A stretch of 64,000 nt of DNA, from assembly GCA_001899765.1 (NCBI GenBank), contig MKWM01000034.1, positions 62,001 through 126,000 on the forward strand. The letters run 5' to 3'. This stretch comes from Thiobacillus sp. 63-78. Lineage in GTDB: Bacteria > Pseudomonadota > Gammaproteobacteria > Burkholderiales > Thiobacillaceae. Under the pieces are notes generated by a model that searched no databases, was not told where the DNA came from, and saw only the letters and a list, made by a program, of their open reading frames with translations. Shown here one piece after another: positions 18,976 through 30,445 of this stretch (the first letter of the stretch is position 1; each line of letters begins with the position of its first letter). The translations under genes were made by a program, and so were the position numbers.

Positions 18976-20287
18976 GGCGATTGTCGCTGCCGTGGCCGGC
19001 GCACTCGCTCGCCACGTTCCTCCGCATGCACGGCTGACGCTGGCCCTGTCGGGTGGGCTGGATTCGGTGGTCCTGCTGCACGCCTTGCTGGCGCTGCGCG
19101 ATCAATACCCGTTCAGCTTGCAGGCGGTGCATGTCCATCACGGCCTGTCACCGCATGCCGACGATTGGGCCGCTTTCTGCGCGCGCCTGTGTGCGGTTCA
19201 CGATGTCGAATTGAGCATTCATCGCGTGCGGATTGCGCGCGCCGACCCGGACGGGATCGAGGCCGCCGCGCGACGCGAGCGTCAGCGCATTTTCGCCGCG
19301 CTGGAGGTGGATTTTCTTGTTACGGCGCATCATCAGGACGACCAGGCCGAAACGCTTCTGCTGCAATTGCTGCGTGGCGCGGGTCCCAAAGGTCTGGCCG
19401 CCATGGCCGAGAGCCGGAAGCGGCCCGGCTGGCGAGCGATTCAGCTTCGACCGCTGCTGAATGTGGCGCGTGCCGACCTGCTGGGTGCGGCGCGGGAACA
19501 AGGCGTCGCGTGGGTCGACGACGAAAGCAACCGGGACACCCGGTATCGCCGCAACGCCCTGCGCCAGCAGGTGATGCCGTTACTGGCGCGGCATTTTCCC
19601 GGCGCCGGCCGCACCCTGTCGCGCGCGGCCGCGCTGCAGGCCGATGCCGCAGAATTGCTGGACGATCTGGCCCGGCTGGATGCGCGGGAGGCCATTGCCG
19701 GAGACCGCCTCGACTGTAGCGTGCTGAGCACCCTGTCGATCCCGCGCGCGCGTAACCTGCTGCGCCACTTCATCGAGCGGCATGGTCAGACCTTGCCCGG
19801 CATGCGGCGGCTCGACGAGGCCTTGCATCAACTGCGGGAGGCGCAGGCGGATGCGCGCGTGCGCGTCAATCTGGGACGGATGGAATTATGGCGTTACCGC
19901 GGAGGCGCCTATCTGGTGGCGCCGGGGCCGCACGGGACGGCATCGGTGCGCTGGCGGGGCGAAGCGGCCATCTGGGTGCCGGCCGCCGGCATCACCGTGC
20001 GGATGGAACCGACGCAGGGCGCGGGACTGAGTCAGGCGGCGCTGGCGGCGGGTGACGTCACGCTCGGCGTGCGCAGGGGGGGCGAGCATCTTCGACCGCA
20101 TGCGGGGAGTTCCCGGCGCAGCCTGAAGAATCTGCTGCAGGAGTATGGAGTCCCGCCCTGGCAGCGGGCGCGCTTGCCGCTGATGTGGTGCGATGATCGA
20201 CTGGTATGGGCGGCGGGAATCGGCTTTGAAGCCGATTTGAGCGCCGCGCCCGGTGAAGCCGGGGTGCTGCCGCACGTCGAACCCTGA
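18944..20287 (+). CDS. tilS: tRNA(Ile)-lysidine synthetase TilS
   Basis: About 447 residues if it starts at the ATG at 18944, which overlaps accA by 32 bases; no ATG follows between the accA stop and the ATP-binding motif. The PP-loop [16 protein letters not shown] lies near residue 35, followed by the N-type ATPase domain and the C-terminal TilS domains ([20 protein letters not shown]). It converts C34 of the tRNA-Ile CAU anticodon to lysidine so that it reads AUA. accA-tilS linkage is common in betaproteobacteria. Confidence 0.94.
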   Translation: MAASRKLPSNKAIVAAVAGALARHVPPHARLTLALSGGLDSVVLLHALLALRDQYPFSLQAVHVHHGLSPHADDWAAFCARLCAVHDVELSIHRVRIARADPDGIEAAARRERQRIFAALEVDFLVTAHHQDDQAETLLLQLLRGAGPKGLAAMAESRKRPGWRAIQLRPLLNVARADLLGAAREQGVAWVDDESNRDTRYRRNALRQQVMPLLARHFPGAGRTLSRAAALQADAAELLDDLARLDAREAIAGDRLDCSVLSTLSIPRARNLLRHFIERHGQTLPGMRRLDEALHQLREAQADARVRVNLGRMELWRYRGGAYLVAPGPHGTASVRWRGEAAIWVPAAGITVRMEPTQGAGLSQAALAAGDVTLGVRRGGEHLRPHAGSSRRSLKNLLQEYGVPPWQRARLPLMWCDDRLVWAAGIGFEADLSAAPGEAGVLPHVEP

Positions 20288-20445
20288 CGGATCAAGGCGT
20301 TGCGCGAGTCCTGGCAAGCTATGCGAGCCGCCGCCCGCCGGCCGGACAAGACAGTCCAGGGCGTGCCATGTTATTCTAGCGGGCTGATTTTCCTGGTTTT
20401 TTGAACCTTTTTTCTTGTTTTTCCTCTTTTGTCTGGAGCATAGAT

Positions 20446-20874
20446 ATGGCTGTTCAGCGCACTTTTTCCATTATCAAACCCGATGCCGTCGCCAAGAACG
20501 TGATTGGCAAGATCACCAGCCGTTTCGAGAGCAACGGCCTCAAGGTCGTGGCGTCGAAAATGAAGCATCTGTCGCGCCAGGAAGCCGAAGGTTTCTATGC
20601 CGTGCACAAGGACCGTCCTTTCTTCAAGGATCTGGTCGATTTCATGATCTCGGGTCCGGTCGTGGTGCAGGTACTGGAAGGCGAAGACGCGATTGCCAAG
20701 AACCGCGCGCTGATGGGCGCAACCGATCCGAAGAAAGCCGAAGCGGGCACCATCCGCGCCGACTTCGCCGCAAGCATCGATGCCAACGCCGTGCACGGCT
20801 CCGACGCGCCGGAAACGGCAGCAATCGAGATCGCCTATTTCTTCCCCGCCAGCGAAGTCTACGCGGGACGTTAA
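20446..20874 (+). CDS. ndk: Nucleoside diphosphate kinase
   Basis: 142 residues from the ATG at 20446 with a TGGAG site. It contains the [14 protein letters not shown] start and the catalytic His117 in [10 protein letters not shown]. The enzyme equilibrates nucleoside di- and triphosphates by a ping-pong mechanism through phospho-His. The T-rich 45 bases upstream probably hold the leader. rlmN follows after nine bases. Confidence 0.97.
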   Translation: MAVQRTFSIIKPDAVAKNVIGKITSRFESNGLKVVASKMKHLSRQEAEGFYAVHKDRPFFKDLVDFMISGPVVVQVLEGEDAIAKNRALMGATDPKKAEAGTIRADFAASIDANAVHGSDAPETAAIEIAYFFPASEVYAGR

Positions 20875-20883
20875 GCCCGACGC

Positions 20884-21987
20884 ATGCCGCAGAACCTGCT
20901 CGATTTCGATCTGGAAGGACTGACCGCCTGGTTCACCGAACTCGGCGAAAAGCCGTTTCGCGCCAGGCAGGTGTTCCACTGGATCCACCAGTCCGGGGTG
21001 ACCGATTTCGCGCAGATGACCGACATTGCCAGAAGCCTGCGCGAGACATTGCCGCAGCGGGCGGTGGTGCAGGCACCCGCGATCAGCTTCGCGCACACGT
21101 CTGCGGACGGCACGCGCAAGTGGCTGTTCGACGTCGGTGTCGCCAACGGCATCGAAACGGTTTTCATCCCGGAAGACGATCGCGGCACGCTGTGTGTGTC
21201 GTCGCAGGTGGGCTGCGCGCTGGAGTGCACCTTCTGCTCGACCGGGCGGCAGGGCTTCAACCGCAACCTGACGGTGGCCGAAATCATCGGTCAGTTGTGG
21301 GTGGCGCAGCACAGCCTGAAAACCGAACCCAATCGCACGACCGGAGAGATTGCCGATCGCCCGGTGAGCAACGTGGTCATGATGGGCATGGGCGAGCCGC
21401 TGGCGAATTTCGAGAACGTGGTGACCGCGCTCGGCATCATGCTCGACGATCACGCCTACGGCCTCTCGCGGCGGCGGGTGACGGTGTCGACCTCCGGCCT
21501 GGTGCCGGCGATGGACCGCCTCGCGGAACGTTGCCCGGTCGCTTTGGCGGTGAGCCTGCACGCGCCCAACGACGCGCTGCGCGACCAGATCGTGCCGATC
21601 AACAGGAAATATCCGCTGGCCGAACTGATGGCCGCCTGCCGGCGCTATCTGGTGCATGCCCCGCGCGATTTCATCACTTTTGAATATGTGATGCTGGCCG
21701 GCGTCAATGACCAGCCCGAGCACGCGCGCCAGCTGATCGGGCTGACGCGCGACGTGCCGTGCAAGTTCAATCTCATTCCCTTCAATCCGTTCCCCGAATC
21801 GGGTTACGAAAAGCCCCGTGCGGAACCCATGCGGGTGTTCCGCCAGATCCTGCAGGATGCGGGCTACGTGGTGACCACGCGCAAGACGCGCGGCGACGAT
21901 ATTGATGCGGCCTGCGGACAACTTGCGGGGAAAGTGGCTGACAAGAGCGGGCGTGTGATGAAACGGATGCGTAAGGAGGCAGCGTGA
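20884..21987 (+). CDS. rlmN: 23S rRNA (adenine2503-C2)/tRNA methyltransferase RlmN
   Basis: 367 residues. The radical-SAM cluster motif CALECTFC (Cys 111, 115, 118) is followed by [11 protein letters not shown], and a GMGEPLANF motif is present, all as in RlmN. It methylates A2503 of 23S rRNA and A37 of some tRNAs. It begins the conserved rlmN-pilW-rodZ-ispG-hisS run and its stop overlaps the pilW GTG start. Confidence 0.97.
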   Translation: MPQNLLDFDLEGLTAWFTELGEKPFRARQVFHWIHQSGVTDFAQMTDIARSLRETLPQRAVVQAPAISFAHTSADGTRKWLFDVGVANGIETVFIPEDDRGTLCVSSQVGCALECTFCSTGRQGFNRNLTVAEIIGQLWVAQHSLKTEPNRTTGEIADRPVSNVVMMGMGEPLANFENVVTALGIMLDDHAYGLSRRRVTVSTSGLVPAMDRLAERCPVALAVSLHAPNDALRDQIVPINRKYPLAELMAACRRYLVHAPRDFITFEYVMLAGVNDQPEHARQLIGLTRDVPCKFNLIPFNPFPESGYEKPRAEPMRVFRQILQDAGYVVTTRKTRGDDIDAACGQLAGKVADKSGRVMKRMRKEAA

Positions 21988-22760
21988 AGAAAGGCTTGAG
22001 CGTACTGATTGCGGCGGCATTGCTGGCAGGTTGCGCGGCGCAGCCGATGGGCGAAGGCGGCGGTGTGGCGGTCAGCGAGGCCGACAGCCAGAGCCGCGAG
22101 CGTGCCCGGGCATTCACGGAGCTGGCCGACGCCTATGTCGCGCGTTCCCAGTACAAGGTTGCGCTCGACGAACTGCGCAAGGCGATCACCGCCGACAGTC
22201 GCTATGGCCCGGCCTACAACGTCTACGGCATGATCTACATGGATCTGGCCGAAGACACGCTGGCCGAGGACAACTTCCGCCGCGCGATCGAGCTTGATCG
22301 CAACGATTCGAATGCGCGCAACAACTACGGCTGGTTTCTTTGCACCCGTGGCCGCTATGACGAAGGCCTGGCGCAATTCAGCGCCGCCATTCGCAATCCC
22401 TTATACGGGCAACCTGAGCTGGCCATGACCAATGCCGGTTTATGCGCGGAAAAGAAGGGCGATCTCGCGCTGGCCGAGGCCAATCTGGGCAAGGCGCTCA
22501 AACTGCAGCCCGATAATCCCAACTCGACCCTCAAACTGGCCGGATTGCATTTCCGCCAGGGACGTCTGCCGGAGGCGCAGCGTCTGCTGGAGCGCCATGA
22601 CGAGCTGGCAGCGCCCACCGCCGAAAGCCTGTGGCTGGGCGTGCGGCTGGAACGCCGGCTGGGTGACCGTGCGCGGGAGGCGGCCTATGCCCTGCAACTG
22701 CGCAAACGTTTCCCCGATTCGGACGAGACGCGGCAACTGCTGGCGGGACATTTCGAGTGA
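21984..22760 (+). CDS. pilW: Type IV pilus biogenesis lipoprotein PilW/PilF
   Basis: 258 residues. GTG start with a good AAGGAGG site. A lipoprotein signal ends in LLAGCAAQ. The rest is a run of TPR repeats ([40 protein letters not shown]). PilW/PilF pilots the PilQ secretin to the outer membrane. Position between rlmN and rodZ is typical. Four-base overlaps on both sides show tight coupling. Confidence 0.93.
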   Translation: MKKGLSVLIAAALLAGCAAQPMGEGGGVAVSEADSQSRERARAFTELADAYVARSQYKVALDELRKAITADSRYGPAYNVYGMIYMDLAEDTLAEDNFRRAIELDRNDSNARNNYGWFLCTRGRYDEGLAQFSAAIRNPLYGQPELAMTNAGLCAEKKGDLALAEANLGKALKLQPDNPNSTLKLAGLHFRQGRLPEAQRLLERHDELAAPTAESLWLGVRLERRLGDRAREAAYALQLRKRFPDSDETRQLLAGHFE

Positions 22761-23590
22761 GCGGGAGCGGACAGGCATCGGTTGGGCAGATGCTGCGTGA
22801 CGCGCGCGAAGCGCAGAACGTCACGCTGGAGGATGCCGCCCAGCGTTTGCGACTGATGCATCGTCAGGTCAAGGCGATGGAACAGGATGATTTCGAGAGC
22901 CTGGGTCAGCCTGTGTTTGCGCGCGGATTCGTGCGGAACTATGCGCGTCTGCTGGGGCTTGCCCCCGAATCGCTGCTGTCGCGCATGGACGGCGCACCCG
23001 CCGAGCCGGCTACGGTTGCGCTGGCCGAGGCGTCCCCGCCTCATTCATGGTTGACTTCGCCGTGGCTGATTCTGTCCCTGGTCGGCTTGCTGCTGGTGGT
23101 GGCGGTACCGGTCGCGCTATATGTATGGCTCAATAGCGGCGGCGAGGAAGGCGCCAGCGCGCAGGCGCCATCCGTGATGCCATTGCCTCCTCCGTCGCCC
23201 GCTGCGGCGGCAGCGCCGGTGACGCCGCCGGTCGCCGCCTCGCTGGCGCCCCCTTCGGCTGTTGTGCCGCCTGCGGCGTCCGAAGCGGGCGTTGCGTCTC
23301 CGCCCGCGGCAAACGTACCTGCGACGACCGAACCGGCGGCAGATGCCGAGGGCAGCGTACTGCATCTCGAATTCGGCGACACGTCCTGGACCGAAATCAA
23401 GGATGCCGGCGGCCGCATGCTGCTGCGCCAGCTCAATCCCGCAGGCAGCAGCGCGGATGTCCGCGGCCAGCCGCCCTTCGATGTGGTGATTGGCAACGCC
23501 TCGCAAGTGCAGGTGACCTACAACGGCCGCCCCATCGATCTGAAGCCGTTCACCGACACGACCGTCGCCCGCTTCACGCTTGAAGAATAG
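22757..23590 (+). CDS. rodZ: Cytoskeletal/HTH membrane protein RodZ
   Basis: 277 residues, GTG start overlapping the pilW stop. The N-terminal Xre-like helix-turn-helix ([19 protein letters not shown]) is followed by one membrane span ([20 protein letters not shown]), a Pro/Ala-rich periplasmic linker, and a C-terminal DUF4115 beta domain ([19 protein letters not shown]). RodZ links MreB to the membrane and controls rod shape. Confidence 0.94.
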   Translation: MSGSGQASVGQMLRDAREAQNVTLEDAAQRLRLMHRQVKAMEQDDFESLGQPVFARGFVRNYARLLGLAPESLLSRMDGAPAEPATVALAEASPPHSWLTSPWLILSLVGLLLVVAVPVALYVWLNSGGEEGASAQAPSVMPLPPPSPAAAAAPVTPPVAASLAPPSAVVPPAASEAGVASPPAANVPATTEPAADAEGSVLHLEFGDTSWTEIKDAGGRMLLRQLNPAGSSADVRGQPPFDVVIGNASQVQVTYNGRPIDLKPFTDTTVARFTLEE

Positions 23591-23603
23591 CCACACTGGA
23601 AGA

Positions 23604-24830
23604 ATGATGTCGCAAATTGTCCGTCGTCTCACCCGTCAGGTACAGGTTGGTTCCGTACTGGTAGGAGGGGATGCGCCCGTGGTGGTGCAGTCGATGACCA
23701 ACACCGACACGGTCGATGTCACGGCCACCGTGCGCCAGGTGCAGGCGCTCGCCGAGGCCGGCTCGGAACTGGTGCGGCTCACCGTCAACACCCTGGAGGC
23801 CGCCGCCGCGGTGCCGCGCATCCGTGAGCGGCTCGACGTGCTGGGCTGCCGCGTGCCGCTGATCGGCGACTTCCACTTCAACGGCCACAAGCTCTTGACC
23901 CAGGTGCCGGAATGCGCGCAGGCGCTGGCGAAACTGCGCATCAATCCGGGCAACATCGGACGCGGCAACAAGCGCGACGAACAGTTCGCCACCCTGATCG
24001 AAACGGCATGCCGCTACGACAGGCCGGTGCGCATCGGCGTCAACTGGGGCAGCCTCGACCAGGCGCTGGCGGCGCGCATGATGGACGACAACGCGCGTCT
24101 GGCGCGCCCGGAAGACGCCGACGTGGTGATGCGCCGCGCGATGGTGGCGTCCGCGCTGGAATCGGCGAAGAAGGCCGAAGAGCTGGGCCTCGGCGGTGAC
24201 AGGATCATCCTGTCGTGCAAGATGAGCCGGGTGCAGGATCTGATTTTCGTATACCGCGATCTCGCTGCGCAGTGCGACTATCCGCTGCATCTCGGGCTGA
24301 CCGAGGCCGGCATGGGCTCGAAGGGCATCGTCGCCTCGACCGCCGCCTTGTCCGTGCTGCTGCAGGAAGGCATCGGCGACACGATACGGATATCCCTGAC
24401 GCCCGAGCCGGGCGGTGAACGTACCCGTGAAGTCCGCGTCGGCCAGGAAATCCTGCAGGCGCTCGGCCTGCGCGCCTTCACCCCGCAGGTCACCGCCTGC
24501 CCCGGCTGCGGCCGCACCACCTCGACCGTGTTCCAGGAACTGGCGCAGGACATTGAAACCTACCTGCGCACGCAGATGCCGCTCTGGCGCAGCCAGTATC
24601 CCGGCGTCGAATCCATGCAGGTCGCGGTGATGGGCTGCGTGGTCAACGGCCCCGGCGAATCCCGGCACGCCAACATCGGCATCTCGCTGCCCGGCACCGG
24701 CGAAGTGCCGGTGGCGCCGGTATACGTCGACGGCGAAAAGACCGTGACGCTGAAGGGTGAGCGCATCGCCGCGGACTTCCAGGCGATCGTCGAGGACTAT
24801 GTGTGCAGACGTTATGGCGCTGGCAAATAA
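23604..24830 (+). CDS. ispG: 4-hydroxy-3-methylbut-2-enyl diphosphate synthase IspG
   Basis: 408 residues from the ATG at 23604 (a second ATG follows at once). The cluster ligands are seen as [10 protein letters not shown] and [10 protein letters not shown], and the N-terminal [12 protein letters not shown] motif is characteristic. This [4Fe-4S] enzyme makes HMBPP in the MEP isoprenoid pathway. Length is that of the short, bacterial two-domain form. Confidence 0.97.
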   Translation: MMSQIVRRLTRQVQVGSVLVGGDAPVVVQSMTNTDTVDVTATVRQVQALAEAGSELVRLTVNTLEAAAAVPRIRERLDVLGCRVPLIGDFHFNGHKLLTQVPECAQALAKLRINPGNIGRGNKRDEQFATLIETACRYDRPVRIGVNWGSLDQALAARMMDDNARLARPEDADVVMRRAMVASALESAKKAEELGLGGDRIILSCKMSRVQDLIFVYRDLAAQCDYPLHLGLTEAGMGSKGIVASTAALSVLLQEGIGDTIRISLTPEPGGERTREVRVGQEILQALGLRAFTPQVTACPGCGRTTSTVFQELAQDIETYLRTQMPLWRSQYPGVESMQVAVMGCVVNGPGESRHANIGISLPGTGEVPVAPVYVDGEKTVTLKGERIAADFQAIVEDYVCRRYGAGK

Positions 24831-24838
24831 AACCATTA

Positions 24839-24922
24839 ACCACAGAGGCGCAGAGACACAGAGAAAAGCTTTTTCAGGGACGGCATGGTTGGTTTTTCTC
24901 GGTGTCTCTGTGCCTCTGTGGT
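24839..24922. repeat. CACAGAGG-type long inverted repeat between ispG and hisS
   Basis: Arms of 29 bases, 24839-24867 (starting ACCACAGAGGCGCAG) and 24894-24922, match at 27 positions in inverted orientation around a 26-base loop. In RNA one of the two differences is a G-U pair, so the hairpin is nearly perfect. The CACAGAGGCACAGAG motif is a dispersed repeat type I recognise from many unrelated bacterial genomes. Six T residues follow at 24927-24932, only three bases before the hisS ATG. Confidence 0.92.
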
Positions 24923-24934
24923 GAGATTTTTTAG

Positions 24935-26212
<1,278 letters not shown>

Positions 26213-26215
26213 CGC

Positions 26216-26857
26216 ATGGCAACCTACGATCTCGACGAGCAGGAACGGATGGACGAACTGAAGGCCTGGTGGAAACGCTGGGGCAGCCTAGTGATGGTCG
26301 GTCTGGCCGTGGCGATCGCAGCGGCGGCAGGCTGGCGCTACTGGCAGAACCACACGGTGACACAAAGCCTGGAAGCGGCGGTCTTGTACGAGAAGCTCAC
26401 GCAGTCGTTGGTGACGAACGATACCAAGGATGCGCGCGAGGCGGGCTCGATGCTGATCGAGCAGTACAAGGGCACGGCCTATGCGCCCCGCGCCGCCCTG
26501 CTGCTGGCCAAGCTCAATGCCAAGAACAAGGATCTGAAAAGTGCGCAGAGCCAGCTGGAATGGGTCCTGGCCAACAGCAAGGAGCCCGCAATCAAGGATC
26601 TGGCCCGCCTGCATCTGGCGGGCGTGCAGCTCGACCAGAAACAATACGATGCGGCGCTGAAAACCCTGGCGGGCTCGCATAGCGATGCATTTGCCTTTCG
26701 TTTCGAGGATCTGCGGGGCGATGTGCTGATGGCCCAGGATAAAAAAGACGCCGCGCGCGCAGCGTATCAGGCCGCATTCGGAAAAATGGGGCAGGACAAT
26801 CCCTATCGCAGCATCGTCGAACTGAAACTCGATGCACTGGGAGGGGAAACCAAGTGA
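26216..26857 (+). CDS. yfgM: YfgM-family periplasmic/SecYEG-associated TPR protein
   Basis: 213 residues with a short cytoplasmic tail (DLDEQERMDELKAWWKRWG), one membrane span (SLVMVGLAVAIAAAAGWRYW) and TPR-like helical repeats in the periplasm. YfgM is an ancillary subunit of the Sec translocon that works with PpiD. It starts three bases after hisS and its stop overlaps the bamB GTG start, the standard hisS-yfgM-bamB-der order. Confidence 0.93.
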   Translation: MATYDLDEQERMDELKAWWKRWGSLVMVGLAVAIAAAAGWRYWQNHTVTQSLEAAVLYEKLTQSLVTNDTKDAREAGSMLIEQYKGTAYAPRAALLLAKLNAKNKDLKSAQSQLEWVLANSKEPAIKDLARLHLAGVQLDQKQYDAALKTLAGSHSDAFAFRFEDLRGDVLMAQDKKDAARAAYQAAFGKMGQDNPYRSIVELKLDALGGETK

Positions 26858-27993
26858 AGATGCGCATGATGGTCGTCAGCCTGGCGCTGGCCGTGTCGGG
26901 GTGCAGCACGATAGGCGGCTGGTTCAGCCACGGTCCGGCCAAGGCCAAGCCCGCGGAATTGGTCGAATTCAAGCCCGCCGCCAGCCTCACCGAAGCCTGG
27001 AAAAGCGAGACGGGAGATGCCAGCGCTTACCTGTTTCGTCCTCAAGCCGAAGGGGACGGCGTGTTTGCTGCGGGCGGCAGCCGGGTGACGCGCATCGCGC
27101 TGGCCAATGGCAGCACGGTGTGGAAAACCGACGCTGGCGTCAGTTTGTCGGCTGGCGCAGGGGTGGGGCAGGGACTGGTGCTCGCCGGCAGCATCAAGGG
27201 CGAATTGCTGGCGCTGGATCAGGCGAGCGGCCAGGTGCGCTGGAAAGTGCCGTTGTCGAGCGAGGTGACCGGTCAGGTGCTGGTCGTGGGGGACAACGTC
27301 ATCGCCCGTACCGGCGATGGCCGCGTACAGGGCCTGGCCGTGGCGGACGGCAGCCGCAAATGGCTGTATACCCGGAATCTGCCGGTATTGAGCCTGCGTG
27401 GTTCGGGTGGCATGGCCGTGCGCGACGATGTGCTCTACGCCGGCTTTCCCGGCGGCAAGCTGGTGGCGCTCAATGCCGCCAACGGCGCACAGTTGTGGGA
27501 GGCCACGGTGGCGTTGCCGCGCGGCGCCACCGAACTCGAACGGGTGGCCGACGTGATGGGCAATCCGGCCGTGGATGAACGCCAGGTGTGTGCGGTCGCC
27601 TATCAGGGACGGGTAGCCTGCTTCGACCGTCGCAACGGGGAGTTGTTGTGGGCACGTGACACCTCCAGCAACACCGGTCTGGCGATGGACGAGCGCAACC
27701 TCTACGTCACCGACGACAAGGATGCCGTGACGGCCTACGATAAGACCAGCGGTCGCGCCGGCTGGCGCCAGGATAAACTGGCGCACCGCACAGTGACCGC
27801 GCCGCTGGCGCTGGGTGCCTGGGTCGTGGTGGCCGATGGCGAAGGATACGTCCATGTGCTGTCGAGCGAGGATGGCAGCTTCGTGGCACGGGCGAGAGTC
27901 GACAGCGGCGTGCATTCGGCGCCCGCCGACATCGGCCCGGGTTTCGCGGTGGAGACGATCAAGGGCAATGTCGTTGCATTCCGGCTCAAGTAA
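26854..27993 (+). CDS. bamB: Outer-membrane assembly lipoprotein BamB
   Basis: 379 residues, GTG start with a GAGGGGAA site. The signal peptide ends in a lipobox (LAVSGCSTIGG). The mature part is an eight-bladed PQQ-like beta-propeller with repeats such as GELLALDQASGQVRWKVPL and GKLVALNAANGAQLWEA. BamB is a scaffold of the BAM complex that folds outer-membrane proteins. A GC-rich hairpin (28001-28025) follows. Confidence 0.95.
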   Translation: MKMRMMVVSLALAVSGCSTIGGWFSHGPAKAKPAELVEFKPAASLTEAWKSETGDASAYLFRPQAEGDGVFAAGGSRVTRIALANGSTVWKTDAGVSLSAGAGVGQGLVLAGSIKGELLALDQASGQVRWKVPLSSEVTGQVLVVGDNVIARTGDGRVQGLAVADGSRKWLYTRNLPVLSLRGSGGMAVRDDVLYAGFPGGKLVALNAANGAQLWEATVALPRGATELERVADVMGNPAVDERQVCAVAYQGRVACFDRRNGELLWARDTSSNTGLAMDERNLYVTDDKDAVTAYDKTSGRAGWRQDKLAHRTVTAPLALGAWVVVADGEGYVHVLSSEDGSFVARARVDSGVHSAPADIGPGFAVETIKGNVVAFRLK

Positions 27994-28000
27994 ACAACAC

Positions 28001-28025
28001 GACGCGTCGGCTTGGCCGGCGCGTC
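28001..28025 (+). other. GC-rich hairpin after bamB
   Basis: GACGCGTCGGC (28001-28011) pairs with GCCGGCGCGTC (28015-28025) with one G-U pair and a three-base loop. No T tract follows, so it is not a classic terminator. It could stabilise the bamB mRNA end or act with Rho. Confidence 0.6.
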
Positions 28026-28234
28026 AGCAAGGACAATCATCCTGGAAACCGCGGTTGACCGCTCAGATTCAGGAATGCTGCATGACTATCGCTACTTCAA
28101 CCCCCGGTCACGCCCACCCGCAGGGGGCGGCCGCTACGCACCCGCCGGCACGCCTGGCCACGCGCCTGCCTTTGTCGTTCGTCGTTGCAGGCTCCGGCCT
28201 GCTGCCTCCTCACTTCGCGGCAGTCACCTGCCCA

Positions 28235-28254
28235 GACGCACCCTCGGGTGCGTC
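28235..28254 (+). promoter_or_regulatory. Hairpin in the der leader
   Basis: GACGCACCC (28235-28243) and GGGTGCGTC (28246-28254) are a perfect 9-bp stem with a CUCG-type loop, 20 bases before the der start codon. It may affect der translation; no known riboswitch is recognised. Confidence 0.5.
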
Positions 28255-28274
28255 CAACTACGGTTTCTAGGATG

Positions 28275-29684
28275 ATGCTTCCCACCCTGGTTCTTGTCGG
28301 ACGTCCCAACGTCGGCAAGTCCACCCTGTTCAACCGCCTGACCGGCACGCGCGACGCCCTGGTGCACGATCTGCCGGGGATGACGCGCGACCGTCATTAC
28401 GGGCGCGGGCGTATCGGCGGCAAGCCCTATCTGGTGGTCGACACTGGCGGTCTCGAACCGGTGGCCAGGGACGGCATCATGGCCGAGATGGCGCGGCAGA
28501 CGCTGCAGGCCATCGACGAGGCGGACGCCATCGTTTTCATGGTCGATGCCCGCGCCGGCCTGACGCCGCAGGACAAGGTGATCGCCGACCGCTTGCGCCG
28601 CGCGTCGTGTCCGGTGCTGCTGGCCGTCAACAAGGCCGAAGGCATGAACCGCGCGGTGGTGACCGCGGAATTCCACGAGTTGGCGCTGGGCGAGCCGCTG
28701 GCGATTTCCGGTGCGCACGGTGACGGCATTGCCGACCTGGTCGCCGAGGCGCTGGCGCCGTTCCCGCAAGAGGACGCGCAGGCCGACGAGTTCGGCATTC
28801 CCAAGATCGCGCTGGTGGGGCGTCCCAACGTCGGCAAGTCGACCCTGGTCAATGCGCTGGTGGGCGAGGAGCGCGTGATCGCCTTCGATCAGCCGGGCAC
28901 CACGCGCGACTCGATCTACGTCGAGTTCGAGCGCGCCGGCAAGCCCTACATCCTGATCGACACCGCCGGCGTGCGGCGTCGCGGCAAGGTGTTCGAGACG
29001 GTGGAAAAATTCTCCGTCATCAAGACCCTGCAGGCGATCGAGGACGCCAACGTGGTGGTGCTGGTGCTCGACGCGCGCGAGAACATCTCCGAGCAGGACG
29101 CGCATCTCGCAGGCTTCGTGCTGGAAACCGGGCGTGCGCTGGTGGTGGCGGTGAACAAGTGGGACGGCCTGTCCGCCGAGCAGCGCGACGACATCAAGCG
29201 CGACATCGGCCGCAAGCTGGCTTTCCTCGATTTCGCCCGCTTCAATTACATTTCGGCCTTGAAGAGCAAGGGCCTGGACACCCTGCTGAAGGACGTCGAG
29301 GCCGCGCACGCCGCCGCCTTCATCAAGATGACGACGCCCAAGCTGACGCGGGTGCTGGAAATGGCGGTGGAACAGCACGCACCGCCCAAGAGCGGACTGT
29401 TCCGCCCCAAGCCGCGCTATGCCCACCAGGGCGGCAAGAACCCGCCGGTCATCATCCTGCACGGCAACGCGCTGGAAGGTCTGCGCGACGACTACAAACG
29501 CTATCTGGAAAGCAGTTTCCGCAAGGCCTTCAAGCTGCAGGGCACGCCGCTGCGCATCCAGGTCAAGGAAGACAGCGGCAGGAACCCGTTTGAAGGCAAG
29601 GTGCGGGCGCCGCTGAGCGAAAGCGAGGCGACGCGGATGCGGCGCAAGAAGCGGGTGCGACGCAAGGTCTACGGCTCGACCTGA
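28275..29684 (+). CDS. der: Ribosome-assembly GTPase Der (EngA)
   Basis: About 469 residues with two tandem GTPase domains, each with the P-loop GRPNVGKST (near residues 9 and 184), switch DLPGMTRDR and DQPGTTRDS, and NKxD motifs. A KH-like domain and a basic tail ([13 protein letters not shown]) follow. Der is essential for 50S maturation. The start is either of two adjacent ATGs (28272, 28275); the second fits the usual [10 protein letters not shown]-terminus. The 278-base gap from bamB is unusually long for this pair and holds two hairpins. Confidence 0.96.
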   Translation: MLPTLVLVGRPNVGKSTLFNRLTGTRDALVHDLPGMTRDRHYGRGRIGGKPYLVVDTGGLEPVARDGIMAEMARQTLQAIDEADAIVFMVDARAGLTPQDKVIADRLRRASCPVLLAVNKAEGMNRAVVTAEFHELALGEPLAISGAHGDGIADLVAEALAPFPQEDAQADEFGIPKIALVGRPNVGKSTLVNALVGEERVIAFDQPGTTRDSIYVEFERAGKPYILIDTAGVRRRGKVFETVEKFSVIKTLQAIEDANVVVLVLDARENISEQDAHLAGFVLETGRALVVAVNKWDGLSAEQRDDIKRDIGRKLAFLDFARFNYISALKSKGLDTLLKDVEAAHAAAFIKMTTPKLTRVLEMAVEQHAPPKSGLFRPKPRYAHQGGKNPPVIILHGNALEGLRDDYKRYLESSFRKAFKLQGTPLRIQVKEDSGRNPFEGKVRAPLSESEATRMRRKKRVRRKVYGST

Positions 29685-29705
29685 AGCGGGCGGGTGCCTC
29701 AGTCG

Positions 29706-29957
29706 TCAGTCGAGCCAGCGCACCAGATAGAACAGCTTGAGGCCCTCGGAAGATCGCGCCGGCCCGCTGGCAATGGCGGCGCGGCGGTGCCTCGACGGAT
29801 CGGCATGCGCCCGCGCCTCGTCCTCGCTGGCGTAGACCTCGACCACGCCCTCGGGGAAACGCTTGCGTGACCTGCCGGAGGGCGCATAGATCACCACCGC
29901 CGAGGTGCCGACGACATTCGATTCGACATCGGTGAACAGGCTGGTGGCTTGCGGCAT
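29706..29957 (-). CDS. Hypothetical protein, 83 residues
   Basis: A small soluble protein starting MPQATSLFTDVESNVVGTSA with no recognised domain, no signal peptide and no cysteines. It contains a VVIYAPSGRSRKRFPEG stretch. It converges on der and is followed upstream, on the same strand, by another small gene, with a 9-bp hairpin between them. Codon use looks normal for the window, and the frame spans the whole gap, which supports it as coding. Function unknown. Confidence 0.6.
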   Translation of the reverse strand: MPQATSLFTDVESNVVGTSAVVIYAPSGRSRKRFPEGVVEVYASEDEARAHADPSRHRRAAIASGPARSSEGLKLFYLVRWLD

Positions 29958-29974
29958 TTGGCTGTCTCTAAATG

Positions 29975-29997
29975 ATGCATCGCTGAACGCGATGCAT
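29975..29997 (-). terminator. Hairpin between two small minus-strand genes
   Basis: ATGCATCGC (29975-29983) and GCGATGCAT (29989-29997) form a perfect 9-bp stem that includes the stop codon of the upstream gene. The T content after it on the minus strand is modest (ATCATTTAG), so termination would be weak. Confidence 0.45.
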
Positions 29998-30278
29998 TAG
30001 TGCGTCTTTTTCGGGATGTCGCTGATCCTGACGGCGTGGCTGTTCGGCGTCTCGTCGGTAAAGTGCGGGCGCTCGTCCAGGGTGCGGCCGGTCAGCCTGG
30101 CAAGCTCGGTTTCGCGACTGGAAATCACCATCAGGCAATCCTTGATGCCGAGCACGGTCACCTCGGTCAGCGGACTGGGGTTGCCGTCGCGCGGCGCAGT
30201 GTCGCGCACGATGGAAGTGAGGGTCTTGCGCATCATGCGCATGAGACGCTGCTCGTCGTGCAGGGCTTTTTCGTCCAT
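29997..30278 (-). CDS. Conserved hypothetical protein, 93 residues
   Basis: Starts MDEKALHDEQRLMRMMRKTL and continues with SIVRDTAPRDGNPSPLTE and GIKDCLMVISSRETELARL, a mostly helical small cytoplasmic protein. I have the impression of related short proteins in other betaproteobacteria but cannot name a family with confidence. A GGAA-type site precedes the ATG. It lies divergent from the GalT-like gene. One cysteine (DCLM) is present. Function unknown. Confidence 0.7.
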   Translation of the reverse strand: MDEKALHDEQRLMRMMRKTLTSIVRDTAPRDGNPSPLTEVTVLGIKDCLMVISSRETELARLTGRTLDERPHFTDETPNSHAVRISDIPKKTH

Positions 30279-30445
30279 GGGAATGTTCCGGAAACCAGCG
30301 AAGATTCACATTGTCGGCGCCGCTCCCGGCTTCGTCAACGCAAGTCCCGGGTACGAGTGGATAAAAAGCGTGACAGGGCACATAAGAATTATGATCCTCC
30401 GGCGCCCGCTGGCTGTTTTATGCTTGTCGGCGGAGGATACCCCGC

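Noticed and set aside
20371..22020. 549-codon minus-strand frame over ndk and rlmN
   Set aside because: Shadow of two well-supported genes; translation has no recognisable family features.
24839..24932. The CACAGAGG hairpin as a simple terminator of ispG
   Set aside because: The T run is four bases beyond the stem and touches the hisS start, and the arm sequence matches a dispersed repeat type.
28082..28270. 62-codon frame as a normal gene
   Set aside because: Pro/Ala-rich with no family match; kept only as a possible leader peptide in the findings.
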